From NCBI GenBank assembly GCA_052093225.1, contig JBQDDG010000003.1:1-64000 (forward strand): a DNA stretch of 64,000 nt, read 5' to 3'. The notes beneath the pieces are model-generated. The model had not been told where the DNA came from. It saw only the letters and a program-made list of their open reading frames with translations, and ran no database searches. How positions within the stretch are numbered: the first letter of the stretch is position 1; the number at the start of each line of letters is the position of its first letter. Shown in pieces: positions 9,281 to 17,056 of this stretch. This DNA is from JB111 sp052093225 (GTDB taxonomy: Bacteria > Actinomycetota > Actinomycetes > Actinomycetales > Actinomycetaceae). The translations under genes were made by a program, and so were the position numbers.

Positions 9281-10386
9281 GACCCGCCGGCGTCGGCGAG
9301 CCGGGCCGCCTCGTCCGCCTCGACGGCGGAGGCGATGACGGGACCGAGCTCACCGTCGAGGACCTGGTCGAGGTTGTAGGCCTTGAACCCGGTGCGGTGG
9401 TCGGCGATCCGGTTCTCGGGGAAGTTGTAGGTGCGGATCCGCTCGGAGCGGTCGACGGTGCGCACCTGGGAGCGGCGCGCGTCGGCCGCCTCGGCCTCGA
9501 GCTGGGCGTTGCGCTCGGCGAGGAGGCGGGCGCGCAGGACCCGCATGGCGGCCTCGCGGTTCTGCAGCTGGGACTTCTCGTCCTGCATGGAGACCACGAT
9601 CCCGGTGGGCTCGTGCGTGATGCGCACGGCGGAGTCCGTGGTGTTGACCGACTGGCCGCCGGGGCCGGACGAGCGGTAGACGTCGATCCGCAGGTCGTTG
9701 GTGTCGATCTCGATCTCGCCGGGGTCGTCGACCTCGGGCAGCGCGAGCACGCCGGCCGCGGAGGTGTGGATGCGGCCGGCCGACTCCGTGACCGGGACGC
9801 GCTGGACGCGGTGGACGCCGCCCTCGTACTTCAGGCTCGCCCACGCGCCGTCCTCCGGGGCCACGTCGCCGCGGGTGCGCACGGACAGCGCCGCGTCCTT
9901 GACGCCGCCCAGCCCGGTCTCGGTGAGCGAGAGCACCTGGGTGGCCCAGCCGCGCCGCTCCGCGTACCGCGTGTACATCCGCAGCAGGTCGCCGGCGAAG
10001 AGCGCCGATTCGTCGCCCCCCTCCCCCGCCTTGATCTCGAGGATGACGTCGCGCGAGTCGTCGGGGTCGCGCGGGAGCAGGACGTCGTGGAGCCGCTCGA
10101 CGGCGGCCTCGTGCGCCGACTCGAGGTCCGGCAGCTCGGCGCGCAGGGTGTCCGCCTCGGCGTCGTCGGACATCTCGATGAGCTCGACGGCGGCGTCGAG
10201 GTCCTCGCGTGCGGCGGACTCCGCGGAGGCCGCGGCGGCCACGCGGCCGAGCTCTGCGTACCGGCGGGCGAGCGAGCGGGCGCGGCCCGTGTCCGCGTGC
10301 ACGCCGGGATCGGCGAGCTGGACCTCGAGCTCCGCGTGCTCCGCGAGCAACGGCTCCAGCGCGTCGGCGAACTCGGAGCTGCTCAC
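9277..10386 (-). CDS. prfA: Peptide chain release factor 1
   Basis: This 369-residue class I release factor reads UAA and UAG. The GGQ loop is in SSGPGGQSVNTTDSAVR. The codon-recognition tripeptide is PVT (HRVQRVPVTESAG), the RF1 type rather than the SPF of RF2. The GTG start at 10384-10386 gives the expected N-terminal helical domain. The frame extends upstream, but that stretch has no RF1 similarity. It follows rpmE after a strong hairpin. Confidence 0.95.
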   Translation of the reverse strand: MSSSEFADALEPLLAEHAELEVQLADPGVHADTGRARSLARRYAELGRVAAAASAESAAREDLDAAVELIEMSDDAEADTLRAELPDLESAHEAAVERLHDVLLPRDPDDSRDVILEIKAGEGGDESALFAGDLLRMYTRYAERRGWATQVLSLTETGLGGVKDAALSVRTRGDVAPEDGAWASLKYEGGVHRVQRVPVTESAGRIHTSAAGVLALPEVDDPGEIEIDTNDLRIDVYRSSGPGGQSVNTTDSAVRITHEPTGIVVSMQDEKSQLQNREAAMRVLRARLLAERNAQLEAEAADARRSQVRTVDRSERIRTYNFPENRIADHRTGFKAYNLDQVLDGELGPVIASAVEADEAARLADAGGS

Positions 10387-10442
10387 GGGCGTCCTTCCGG
10401 CTGTCGGGGGCGGCCGGCAGCGGCCGACCCGTCTGGAACCAC

Positions 10443-10491
10443 GATGCGCCGGTGGCGACGCCGCACGGAGCGGCGCCACCACCGGCGCATC
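10443..10491 (-). terminator. Hairpin downstream of rpmE
   Basis: A perfect 13-bp inverted repeat (GATGCGCCGGTGG / CCACCGGCGCATC) encloses a 23-nt loop and begins 7 nt after the rpmE stop. No U-tract follows, as is usual in high-GC actinobacteria. It probably ends or attenuates transcription between rpmE and prfA. Confidence 0.6.
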
Positions 10492-10498
10492 AAAGAGG

Positions 10499-10717
10499 TC
10501 AGTTGGCGGTCTTCTTCTTGCCGTAGCGAGCCTCGAAGCGGGCGACGCGACCACCGGTGTCGAGGATCTTCTGCTTGCCCGTGTAGAACGGGTGGCACGC
10601 GGAGCACACCTCGACGTTGATCGCGCCGGACGTCGCGGTCGAGCGCGTCTCGAAGGTGTTGCCGCACGTGCACGTCACGGTCGTGGTGACGTACTCGGGG
10701 TGGATGCCCTGCTTCAT
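10499..10717 (-). CDS. rpmE: 50S ribosomal protein bL31 (zinc-binding C+ form)
   Basis: This 72-residue ribosomal protein has a zinc ribbon made of Cys16, Cys18, Cys38 and Cys41 (TCTCGN and VCSACHPF) and a basic C-terminus (EARYGKKKTAN). Having all four cysteines, it is the zinc-containing paralogue, which many bacteria replace under zinc limitation. It lies between rho and prfA, its usual place in Actinobacteria. A promoter candidate lies 75 nt upstream of the ATG. Confidence 0.96.
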   Translation of the reverse strand: MKQGIHPEYVTTTVTCTCGNTFETRSTATSGAINVEVCSACHPFYTGKQKILDTGGRVARFEARYGKKKTAN

Positions 10718-10792
10718 TCGAATCTCCAAGGGGTCGAAGGGCGGACCGGGTCGCCGCGCTGGTGCGGGGCGTGAACCGGAGGCCGACGGGAT

Positions 10793-10822
10793 ATTCTGCC
10801 AGGCCGTGTGCCCTGATGACAG
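10793..10822 (-). promoter_or_regulatory. Candidate housekeeping promoter of rpmE
   Basis: On the minus strand CTGTCA (10822-10817) and CAGAAT (10798-10793) are separated by 18 bp, resembling -35 and -10 boxes. They lie between the rho terminator candidate and rpmE, leaving a leader of about 70 nt. Confidence 0.45.
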
Positions 10823-10846
10823 GGGGTGCACGGGTGACGTGCGTCG

Positions 10847-10873
10847 CCCGCACCGGCCAAGGACCGGCGCGGG
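10847..10873 (-). terminator. Candidate terminator of rho
   Basis: On the minus strand CCCGCGCCGG pairs with CCGGTGCGGG (one G-U pair) around a 7-nt loop, starting about 11 nt after the rho stop codon. There is no U-tract. Confidence 0.5.
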
Positions 10874-10884
10874 GGCGCGGAGGG

Positions 10885-13230
10885 CTACTGGATCGCGTAG
10901 TCCGGGTCGGGGTTGTTCGGCGTCGTCGGCGTGTTCTTCTGCACCGTCATGAGGAACTCGGCGTTCGAGTGCGTCTCGCGCAGCTTGCCGAGCAGCAGGT
11001 CGGAGGCCTGCTGGAGGTCGAGCGCACCCATCACGCGGCGCAGCTTCCACATGATCTTCAGCTCCTCGGAGCTCATGAGGAGCTCCTCGCGACGCGTGCC
11101 GGAGGCGTTGACGTCGACGGCCGGGAAGATGCGCTTGTCGGCGAGCTGGCGGGACAGGCGCAGCTCCATGTTGCCGGTGCCCTTGAACTCCTCGAAGATC
11201 ACCTCGTCCATCTTCGAGCCGGTCTCCACGAGCGCCGAGGCGAGGATGGTCAGCGAGCCGCCGTTCTCGATGTTGCGCGCGGCACCGAAGAACTTCTTCG
11301 GCGGGTAGAGCGCCGAGGCGTCGACACCACCGGAGAGGATGCGGCCCGACGCCGGGGCGGCCAGGTTGTAGGCGCGCGAGAGACGGGTGAGCGAGTCGAG
11401 GAGGACCACCACGTCTTGGCCGAGCTCGACGAGACGCTTGGCGCGCTCGATCGCGAGCTCCGCGACGACGGTGTGGTCCGACGCCGGCCGGTCGAAGGTC
11501 GAGGCGATGACCTCGCCCTTGACCAGGCGCTGCATGTCGGTGACCTCCTCCGGGCGCTCGTCCACGAGGACGACCATGAGGTGCACGTCCGGGTTGTTCA
11601 CCGCGATCGCGTTGGCGATCTGCTGCATGATGATCGTCTTTCCGGCCTTGGGCGGGGAGACGATGAGTCCGCGCTGGCCCTTGCCGACCGGCGAGACGAG
11701 GTCGATGACGCGGGGCGTGATGGCCTTCGGCGTCGTCTCGAGGCGTAGCTGGTCCTGCGGGTAGAGCGGCGTGAGCTTGCCGAACTCGGGGCGCTGGCGC
11801 GCACGCTCCACCGTCATGCCGTTGACGGTGTCGAGCCGCACGAGCGGGTTGAACTTCTGCCGCTGGTTGTTCTGGCGGCCGCGTCCGCCGCCACCACCGT
11901 GGTTCTGGACGCTCTGCTGGTTGTCGTCGCCCTGCCGGACGGCGCCGGTGACGGCGTCGCCGCGACGCAGGCCGAACTTCCGCACCTGGTTGAGCGTGAC
12001 GTAGACGTCGCTCGAGCCGGGCAGGTAGCCGGAGGTCCGCACGAACGCGTACTGGTCGAGGATGTCGACGATGCCGGCGACGGGCAGCAGCACGTCGTCG
12101 TCGGAGACCTCGATCTCCTCGACGTTCACGTCCGGGTCCTGGTTGCCGCGGCCACGACGACGACGGTCGCGGTTGCGGTCCCGGTTTCGCCGACGGCGGC
12201 CGCCGGGGCCCTCGTCGTCGTCGTACCGGTTGTCCTGGCCCCGATTCTGGTTCGAGCCCTCGCGACGGCGCGAGGCGGCCTCGCCGAGGTCGTCGAGCGT
12301 GAAGTCCGCCGCGGAGCTGTCCCCGCCGCGGCGGCGGCCGCCCTGGTTGTTCTGGCCGTTCTGGCCGCCCTGGTTGTTCTGGCCGTTCTGGTTGCCCTGG
12401 CCGCTCTGCCTGTTCTGGCCGGACTGGTCCTGGCGGCCCTGCTGCGCGCCCTGGCGGCCGTTGCCGCCGCGCTGGCGGCCGTCCGAGGAGTCCTCGTCCT
12501 GTGCCTGGACACCGCGGTCGTCGCCGCGCGACTGGTGGTTCGTGCCGGAGCCGCCGGCGGACCGGTCGCGTCCACCGCCGTCACGCCCGGCGTCGCCGCG
12601 TCGGTCCCCCTCGGGGGCCGACTGCTCGGCGGAGCGGTCCGGGAGCGCGATCCCGAGGTCGGGCAGGTCGCCCGCCGTCGACGGGGCCGCGGTCGGCGAG
12701 ACGGCGCGGCGCGAGCGGCGCTGGCGCGGTGCGGCTGCGGGCTCGGAGGCCTGCTCGGCGCCGGAACCGTCGGTCGACGAGGTGTTGTTCGACGAGCCGT
12801 CATTCGAGGTGCGGTCGTTCGAGGCGCCACCGGTCGAGGAGGATCCGGCAGAGGAGCCGTCGTCGAACGGGGCGTCGGACGCCGCCGAGGCGGACGCGTC
12901 CGACGGGGCGGCGTCGCGCGCAGGGGCAGCGGTCGCAGCGCCGGTGGAGCCACCGGTGGCCAGGCCTCCGGCGCTCGCACCTCCGGTCGTCGTGCCGCCG
13001 TCGGCCGAGCCGTCGGTCCCGGCGGCGGAAGTCGTGGGGGCGGCAGGCGCCGCGGTGGTGCCGGAGGCGTTCGACGAACCGGATCGTCCGGCTCGGATCG
13101 CCTCGATGAGGTCACCCTTGCGCATCCGGGTCGTGCCCTTGAGTCCCATCTGGGACGCGATGGCCTGCAGCTCTGCGAGCTTGAGGGTGGTGAGCGCGCC
13201 CTGTCGGGCGGCGTCGATGGTATCTGTCAC
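10885..13230 (-). CDS. rho: Transcription termination factor Rho with large actinobacterial insertion
   Basis: This 781-residue hexameric RNA helicase/ATPase ends transcription. The N-terminal Rho-N/SAP-like helices (TLKLAELQAIASQMGLKG) are followed by about 330 low-complexity residues. These are first Ala/Ser/Gly/Thr-rich, then Gln/Asn/Gly-rich, then Arg-rich. The RNA-binding OSB fold comes next (VAGIVDILDQYAFVRTSGYL), then the ATPase with Walker A SPPKAGKT. Such insertions occur in Rho of high-GC Actinobacteria and contribute RNA binding and condensation; here it is long and rich in Asn/Gln. The start is GTG with AGGAAAGG upstream. Confidence 0.95.
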   Translation of the reverse strand: MTDTIDAARQGALTTLKLAELQAIASQMGLKGTTRMRKGDLIEAIRAGRSGSSNASGTTAAPAAPTTSAAGTDGSADGGTTTGGASAGGLATGGSTGAATAAPARDAAPSDASASAASDAPFDDGSSAGSSSTGGASNDRTSNDGSSNNTSSTDGSGAEQASEPAAAPRQRRSRRAVSPTAAPSTAGDLPDLGIALPDRSAEQSAPEGDRRGDAGRDGGGRDRSAGGSGTNHQSRGDDRGVQAQDEDSSDGRQRGGNGRQGAQQGRQDQSGQNRQSGQGNQNGQNNQGGQNGQNNQGGRRRGGDSSAADFTLDDLGEAASRRREGSNQNRGQDNRYDDDEGPGGRRRRNRDRNRDRRRRGRGNQDPDVNVEEIEVSDDDVLLPVAGIVDILDQYAFVRTSGYLPGSSDVYVTLNQVRKFGLRRGDAVTGAVRQGDDNQQSVQNHGGGGGRGRQNNQRQKFNPLVRLDTVNGMTVERARQRPEFGKLTPLYPQDQLRLETTPKAITPRVIDLVSPVGKGQRGLIVSPPKAGKTIIMQQIANAIAVNNPDVHLMVVLVDERPEEVTDMQRLVKGEVIASTFDRPASDHTVVAELAIERAKRLVELGQDVVVLLDSLTRLSRAYNLAAPASGRILSGGVDASALYPPKKFFGAARNIENGGSLTILASALVETGSKMDEVIFEEFKGTGNMELRLSRQLADKRIFPAVDVNASGTRREELLMSSEELKIMWKLRRVMGALDLQQASDLLLGKLRETHSNAEFLMTVQKNTPTTPNNPDPDYAIQ

Positions 13231-13253
13231 GAGGTGCCTTTCCTCGGTCGGCG

Positions 13254-13295
13254 CCCGGCTCTGCCGGGACGCTGCAAACCCGGCTCTCTGCCGGG
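13254..13295 (-). promoter_or_regulatory. Two tandem hairpins in the rho leader
   Basis: Two near-identical inverted repeats lie side by side just upstream of the rho ribosome site: CCCGGC-N3-GCCGGG (13254-13268) and CCCGGC-N5-GCCGGG (13279-13295). They could fold in the 5' leader and affect translation or early termination. Function is inferred only. Confidence 0.4.
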
Positions 13296-13423
13296 GAGGT
13301 GACTGAGCTCCGGTGCCATGTCACGCACGGGTGCGTACGGAATCTCGGAGTCTGGCCGGATCGCGTGTGACCAGGGGTTCGCAGCGAGGCGAGCGGCCTG
13401 TCCAGCGGGGAACCGGTAGGACC

Positions 13424-13429
13424 ATGTTA
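13424..13429 (-). promoter_or_regulatory. Candidate -10 box for rho
   Basis: TAACAT on the minus strand fits the TAnnnT core of a housekeeping -10 box and would give a leader of about 190 nt. No convincing -35 box is visible. The whole 13231-13512 interval between thrB and rho holds no gene, only this box and the leader hairpins. Confidence 0.35.
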
Positions 13430-13512
13430 GCAGTCCGCGCGGCGCGGTGCGCGCAGGGCGCCGCGGACCCACCGGGGAGAGGTCCCCACCCAGGTCAGGG
13501 AGTCGGCGCGCG

Positions 13513-14436
13513 TCAGGCGTCGAGCGCGCGGACCGTCGCCCCGTCGAGCGCCACCCCGGGGGCGAGGACGCGCCACCCCGGCGACCCGGCGAGCGCGGAC
13601 CCCGAAGGGTCGACGGGAGCGAGCACGAGCACCGACGGCCCCGCCCCGGAGACGACCGCGGGCAGCCCGTCCTCGCGCAGCGCGTCGACGAGCGCGAGAG
13701 TCGCGGGCATGGCCGCCCGGCGCTGCTCCTGGTGGAGGGTGTCGACGGTGGCGGCGAGCAGGAGCTGCGGCGCACCGGCGAGCGCGTGGACGAGCAGCGC
13801 CGCGCGGCCGGCGGCGAACGCGGCGTCGGTGTGCGGGACGGCCGCGGGCAGCACCCCGCGCGCCTTCGAGGTGGCGAGCCGCTCGACCGGGACGATCACC
13901 GTCGGCTCGATCGCGGGGTCGAGCGCGAGGCGGACCGCGGTGGGCCCCTCCTCCTCGTCGACCCAGGCGACGGTCGCACCGCCGAGCAGCGCCGGCGCCG
14001 CGTTGTCCGGGTGCCCCTCGAGCTCCGTCGCGAGGGCGAGCAGCGCGGCGTCGTCCAGCGGTCCCCCGACCTCCGCGGCCGAGGGATGCAGGAGCCCGCG
14101 GGCGGCCATGAGGCCGGCGACGACGGCGGCCGCCGAGGAGCCGAGCCCACGCCCGTGCGGGATCCGGTTGGTGCACCGCAGCTCCAGCCCGACCTGCGGG
14201 GCGTCGGCGGCCTCGAGGGCCATGCGGACGGCGCGGACGACGAGGTGGTCCTCCCCCGACGGCAGCGCGCCCTCCCCCTCACCGACGACCTCGACGCTGG
14301 TGGCGCCGGTGACCGCGCGGACCTCGACGTCGTCGTGCAGGCCGAGCGCGAGCCCGAGCGCGTCGAAGCCGGGTCCGAGGTTCGCCGACGTGGCGGGGAC
14401 CCGGACGACGGCGGCGTCGGCGACGACGCGCGTCAC
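13513..14436 (-). CDS. thrB: Homoserine kinase
   Basis: This 307-residue GHMP-family kinase phosphorylates homoserine in the penultimate step of threonine synthesis. The N-terminal motif VRVPATSANLGPGFDALGLA and the ATP loop PHGRGLGSSAAAVVAG are intact, and the C-terminal GHMP motif is SGAGPSVLVL. The GTG at 14434-14436 overlaps the thrC stop (GTGA). Gene order hom-thrC-thrB is the common actinobacterial one. Confidence 0.95.
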   Translation of the reverse strand: MTRVVADAAVVRVPATSANLGPGFDALGLALGLHDDVEVRAVTGATSVEVVGEGEGALPSGEDHLVVRAVRMALEAADAPQVGLELRCTNRIPHGRGLGSSAAAVVAGLMAARGLLHPSAAEVGGPLDDAALLALATELEGHPDNAAPALLGGATVAWVDEEEGPTAVRLALDPAIEPTVIVPVERLATSKARGVLPAAVPHTDAAFAAGRAALLVHALAGAPQLLLAATVDTLHQEQRRAAMPATLALVDALREDGLPAVVSGAGPSVLVLAPVDPSGSALAGSPGWRVLAPGVALDGATVRALDA

Positions 14437-15536
14437 GAGCTGAGGCCGAGTGCCTCGGCCGCGGCGTCCAGCGTCCCGGGCACCTCGGTGAGCCGGAGCC
14501 CCGAGTGGCCGAGCGCGGTCTCCGTGTCCTTGAGCCCGTTGCCGGTCACGGTGCAGACGATCGTGGCACCGGCGGGCACCTCGCCCCGCTCTGCGGCGGC
14601 GAGCAGCCCGGCGACCGACGCGGCCGAGGCGGGCTCGCAGAACACGCCGACCTCGGCGGCGAGCAGCGCCTGCGCGTCGAGGATCTGTGCGTCGGTGACG
14701 GACTCGATCCGGCCGCCGGAGTCGTCCCGGGCGGCCACCGCGAGGTCCCAGGAGGCCGGGTTGCCGATGCGGATCGCCGTCGCGACGGTCTCCGGGTGCT
14801 CGACGACGGCGCCCTTGACGAACGGCGCGGCGCCGTCGGCCTGCATCCCCCACATGCGGGGCACGCGGGTGGCGACCGGGGTCAGGCGCGTCGCGCTCTC
14901 GTCCATCGACGCCGCGGTGGTGCGACCGGCGTACTCGTTGTAGCCCATCCAGTACGCGGAGATGTTGCCGGCGTTGCCGACCGGCAGGACGTGGATGTCC
15001 GGGGCGTCGCCGAGGGCGTCGACCACCTCGAAGGCCGCCGTCTTCTGGCCCTGGAGCCGGTAGGGGTTGACCGAGTTGACGAGGGCGACCGGGTACTTCT
15101 CGGCCATCTCCCGCACGATGCGCAGGCAGTCGTCGAACGAGCCGTCGACGGCCAGCAGCGTGGCACCGTGCACCGCGGCCTGCGCGAGCTTGCCCGCGGC
15201 GATCTTCCCGGCCGGGAGCACGACGGCGCAGGTCAGGCCCGCCCGCACGGCGTACGCGGCGGCCGAGGCGGAGGTGTTGCCGGTGGACGCGCAGACGACG
15301 GCCTCGGCGCCGGAGGACGCCACCTTCGTCATCGCCGTCGTCATGCCGCGGTCCTTGAAGGAGCCCGTGGGGTTCGCGCCCTCGACCTTGACCCAGACCT
15401 GCGCACCGATGCGCTCCGAGAGCGCAGGTGCCTCGACGAGCGGCGTCCCGCCCTCGCCGAGGGAGACGATCCGGTCCTCCCCCATGGGGAGCCGGTCGGC
15501 GTACTCGGTGATGATGCCGCGCCATGGCTGGGCCAC
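14433..15536 (-). CDS. thrC: Threonine synthase
   Basis: This 367-residue PLP enzyme converts O-phosphohomoserine to threonine. The PLP lysine lies in NPTGSFKDRGMTTAM, and the phosphate-binding loop is PVGNAGNISAYW. The 'short' length fits actinobacterial ThrC. The GTG at 15534-15536 begins VAQPWRGII and is one base after the hom stop, so the genes are tightly coupled. Confidence 0.95.
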   Translation of the reverse strand: MAQPWRGIITEYADRLPMGEDRIVSLGEGGTPLVEAPALSERIGAQVWVKVEGANPTGSFKDRGMTTAMTKVASSGAEAVVCASTGNTSASAAAYAVRAGLTCAVVLPAGKIAAGKLAQAAVHGATLLAVDGSFDDCLRIVREMAEKYPVALVNSVNPYRLQGQKTAAFEVVDALGDAPDIHVLPVGNAGNISAYWMGYNEYAGRTTAASMDESATRLTPVATRVPRMWGMQADGAAPFVKGAVVEHPETVATAIRIGNPASWDLAVAARDDSGGRIESVTDAQILDAQALLAAEVGVFCEPASAASVAGLLAAAERGEVPAGATIVCTVTGNGLKDTETALGHSGLRLTEVPGTLDAAAEALGLSS

Positions 15537-15537
15537 G

Positions 15538-16923
15538 TCAGACTCCTTCGACTCGGCGCACCGGCAGGACGGCGCGGACGCCGTCGACCCGGGCGAGCTC
15601 CTCGAGGCAGCCCGCGAGGGTGGCCTCGTCGGTGCGGTGGGTGGTGATCGAGAGCGTCGCGCTCTCCCTGCCGGCGAGCCGCTCGGCGTGGTCCACCGAG
15701 CTGCCGTCGTAGGCGTCGTCGAACACGTCGTACAGGCCCTCGCCGTACGCCGTCGGCTCCTCGTGCCCGGCCTGGCGGACGGCCTCGATCGAGATGCCGT
15801 GCCGGCCCAGCACCTCGGCGACCACGGAGAGCATGCCCGGGCGGTCCTCGATGTCGAGCGTGAAGCGCGCGGTGACGTGCTGCTGCGCCTGGGGGAGGAA
15901 GGGGAGCTTGGCGTAGGCCGACTCCCGCGGGGCACGTCCGCCGAGGACGATGTGGGAGGCGGCGGCGACGAGGTCGGAGAGGACCGCCGACGCGGTCGGT
16001 GCGCCGCCGGCGCCCTGGCCGTAGAACATCAGCCGACCCGCGGCCTCCGACTCGACGACGACGGCGTTGAACGCGCCGCGCACCGAGGCCAGCGGGTGGT
16101 CGGCCGGCACGAGCGTCGGGCCGACGCGGATCGAGATGCCCTCCGGCTCCGAGGAGCGGCGGGCGACGGCGAGGAGCTTGAGCGCGTAGCCCTCGTCGCG
16201 GGCCGCAGCCATGTCCTCGATCGTGATGTCGCGGATGCCCTCGACGGGGACGGCGTCCAGCGGGACGCGCGTGTGGAAGGCGAGCGAGGCGAGCAGGGCG
16301 GCCTTCGCCGCGGAGTCGTGCCCGTCGACGTCGGCGCTCGGGTCGGCCTCGGCGAACCCGAGCTCCTGGGCCTGGGCGACGGCGTCGTCGAACCCGATGC
16401 CGTTGGTCGTCATCTCGTCGAGCACGTAGTTCGTCGTGCCGTTGACGATGCCGAGCACCTCGGTGACCGTGTCCCCCGCGAGCGACTCCCGCAGCGCGTA
16501 GACGATGGGGATGGCGCCGGCGACGGCCGCCTCGTAGTAGAGGTCGACGTCGGCCGCGGCTGCCGCGTCGTGCAGCTCCGGACCGTGCGCGGCGATGAGC
16601 GCCTTGTTGCCGGTGACCACCGTGGCGCCGGCGTCGAGGGCCGTGCGCACGAGCCGGTGGGGCGGGTCGATGCCGCCGATGAGCTCGACGACGATGTCCG
16701 CGTCCTTGATGAGCCCCTCGGCGTCGGTCGTCAGCAGCTCACGCGGGATCCAGGGGTCGCGCTCGCGGGAGGTGTCGCTCACGGCGATGCCGACGAGCCG
16801 CAGCGGCGCGCCGGCGCGGGCCTCGAGGTCGTCCGCGCGCTCGCCGAGCAGCCGGACGACCTGGGAGCCGACGGTCCCCGCGCCGAGCAGGGCGACGCGG
16901 ACTTCGGCGGGAGCGGTGGTCAC
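15538..16923 (-). CDS. hom: Homoserine dehydrogenase
   Basis: This 461-residue NAD(P)-dependent enzyme reduces aspartate semialdehyde to homoserine, the branch point to Thr and Met. The Rossmann loop is LLGAGTVGSQV, and the catalytic region has GIVNGTTNYVLDEM. A C-terminal ACT domain (LDIEDRPGMLSVVAEVLGRH) suggests feedback inhibition by threonine. Of two neighbouring GTG codons the one at 16923 is preferred because GAGGAC lies 6 nt upstream of it but touches the other. Confidence 0.95.
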   Translation of the reverse strand: MTTAPAEVRVALLGAGTVGSQVVRLLGERADDLEARAGAPLRLVGIAVSDTSRERDPWIPRELLTTDAEGLIKDADIVVELIGGIDPPHRLVRTALDAGATVVTGNKALIAAHGPELHDAAAAADVDLYYEAAVAGAIPIVYALRESLAGDTVTEVLGIVNGTTNYVLDEMTTNGIGFDDAVAQAQELGFAEADPSADVDGHDSAAKAALLASLAFHTRVPLDAVPVEGIRDITIEDMAAARDEGYALKLLAVARRSSEPEGISIRVGPTLVPADHPLASVRGAFNAVVVESEAAGRLMFYGQGAGGAPTASAVLSDLVAAASHIVLGGRAPRESAYAKLPFLPQAQQHVTARFTLDIEDRPGMLSVVAEVLGRHGISIEAVRQAGHEEPTAYGEGLYDVFDDAYDGSSVDHAERLAGRESATLSITTHRTDEATLAGCLEELARVDGVRAVLPVRRVEGV

Positions 16924-16976
16924 TGGCACGTCCTCGGCGGTCGGGGTCGGGGAAGCCGGCCTGGTCGACCGGCGGC

Positions 16977-16997
16977 GCGGACCGGGGCCCGGTCCGC
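16977..16997 (-). terminator. Hairpin between lysA and hom
   Basis: GCGGACCG pairs perfectly with CGGTCCGC around a 5-nt loop, 60 nt after the lysA stop and upstream of hom. It may partly separate argS-lysA from hom-thrC-thrB. Confidence 0.4.
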
Positions 16998-17002
16998 CGG
17001 TC

Positions 17003-17008
17003 AGCATA
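17003..17008 (-). promoter_or_regulatory. Candidate -10 box for hom-thrC-thrB
   Basis: TATGCT on the minus strand, 80 nt upstream of the hom start, fits TAnnnT. Transcription from it would run through the neighbouring hairpin, which could then act as an attenuator. No leader peptide rich in Thr or Met codons is evident. Confidence 0.3.
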
Positions 17009-17056
17009 CGGGCGTGGGCGCCCGCACCCGCGGTCCGTCCGGGTGCAGGGACGGCT

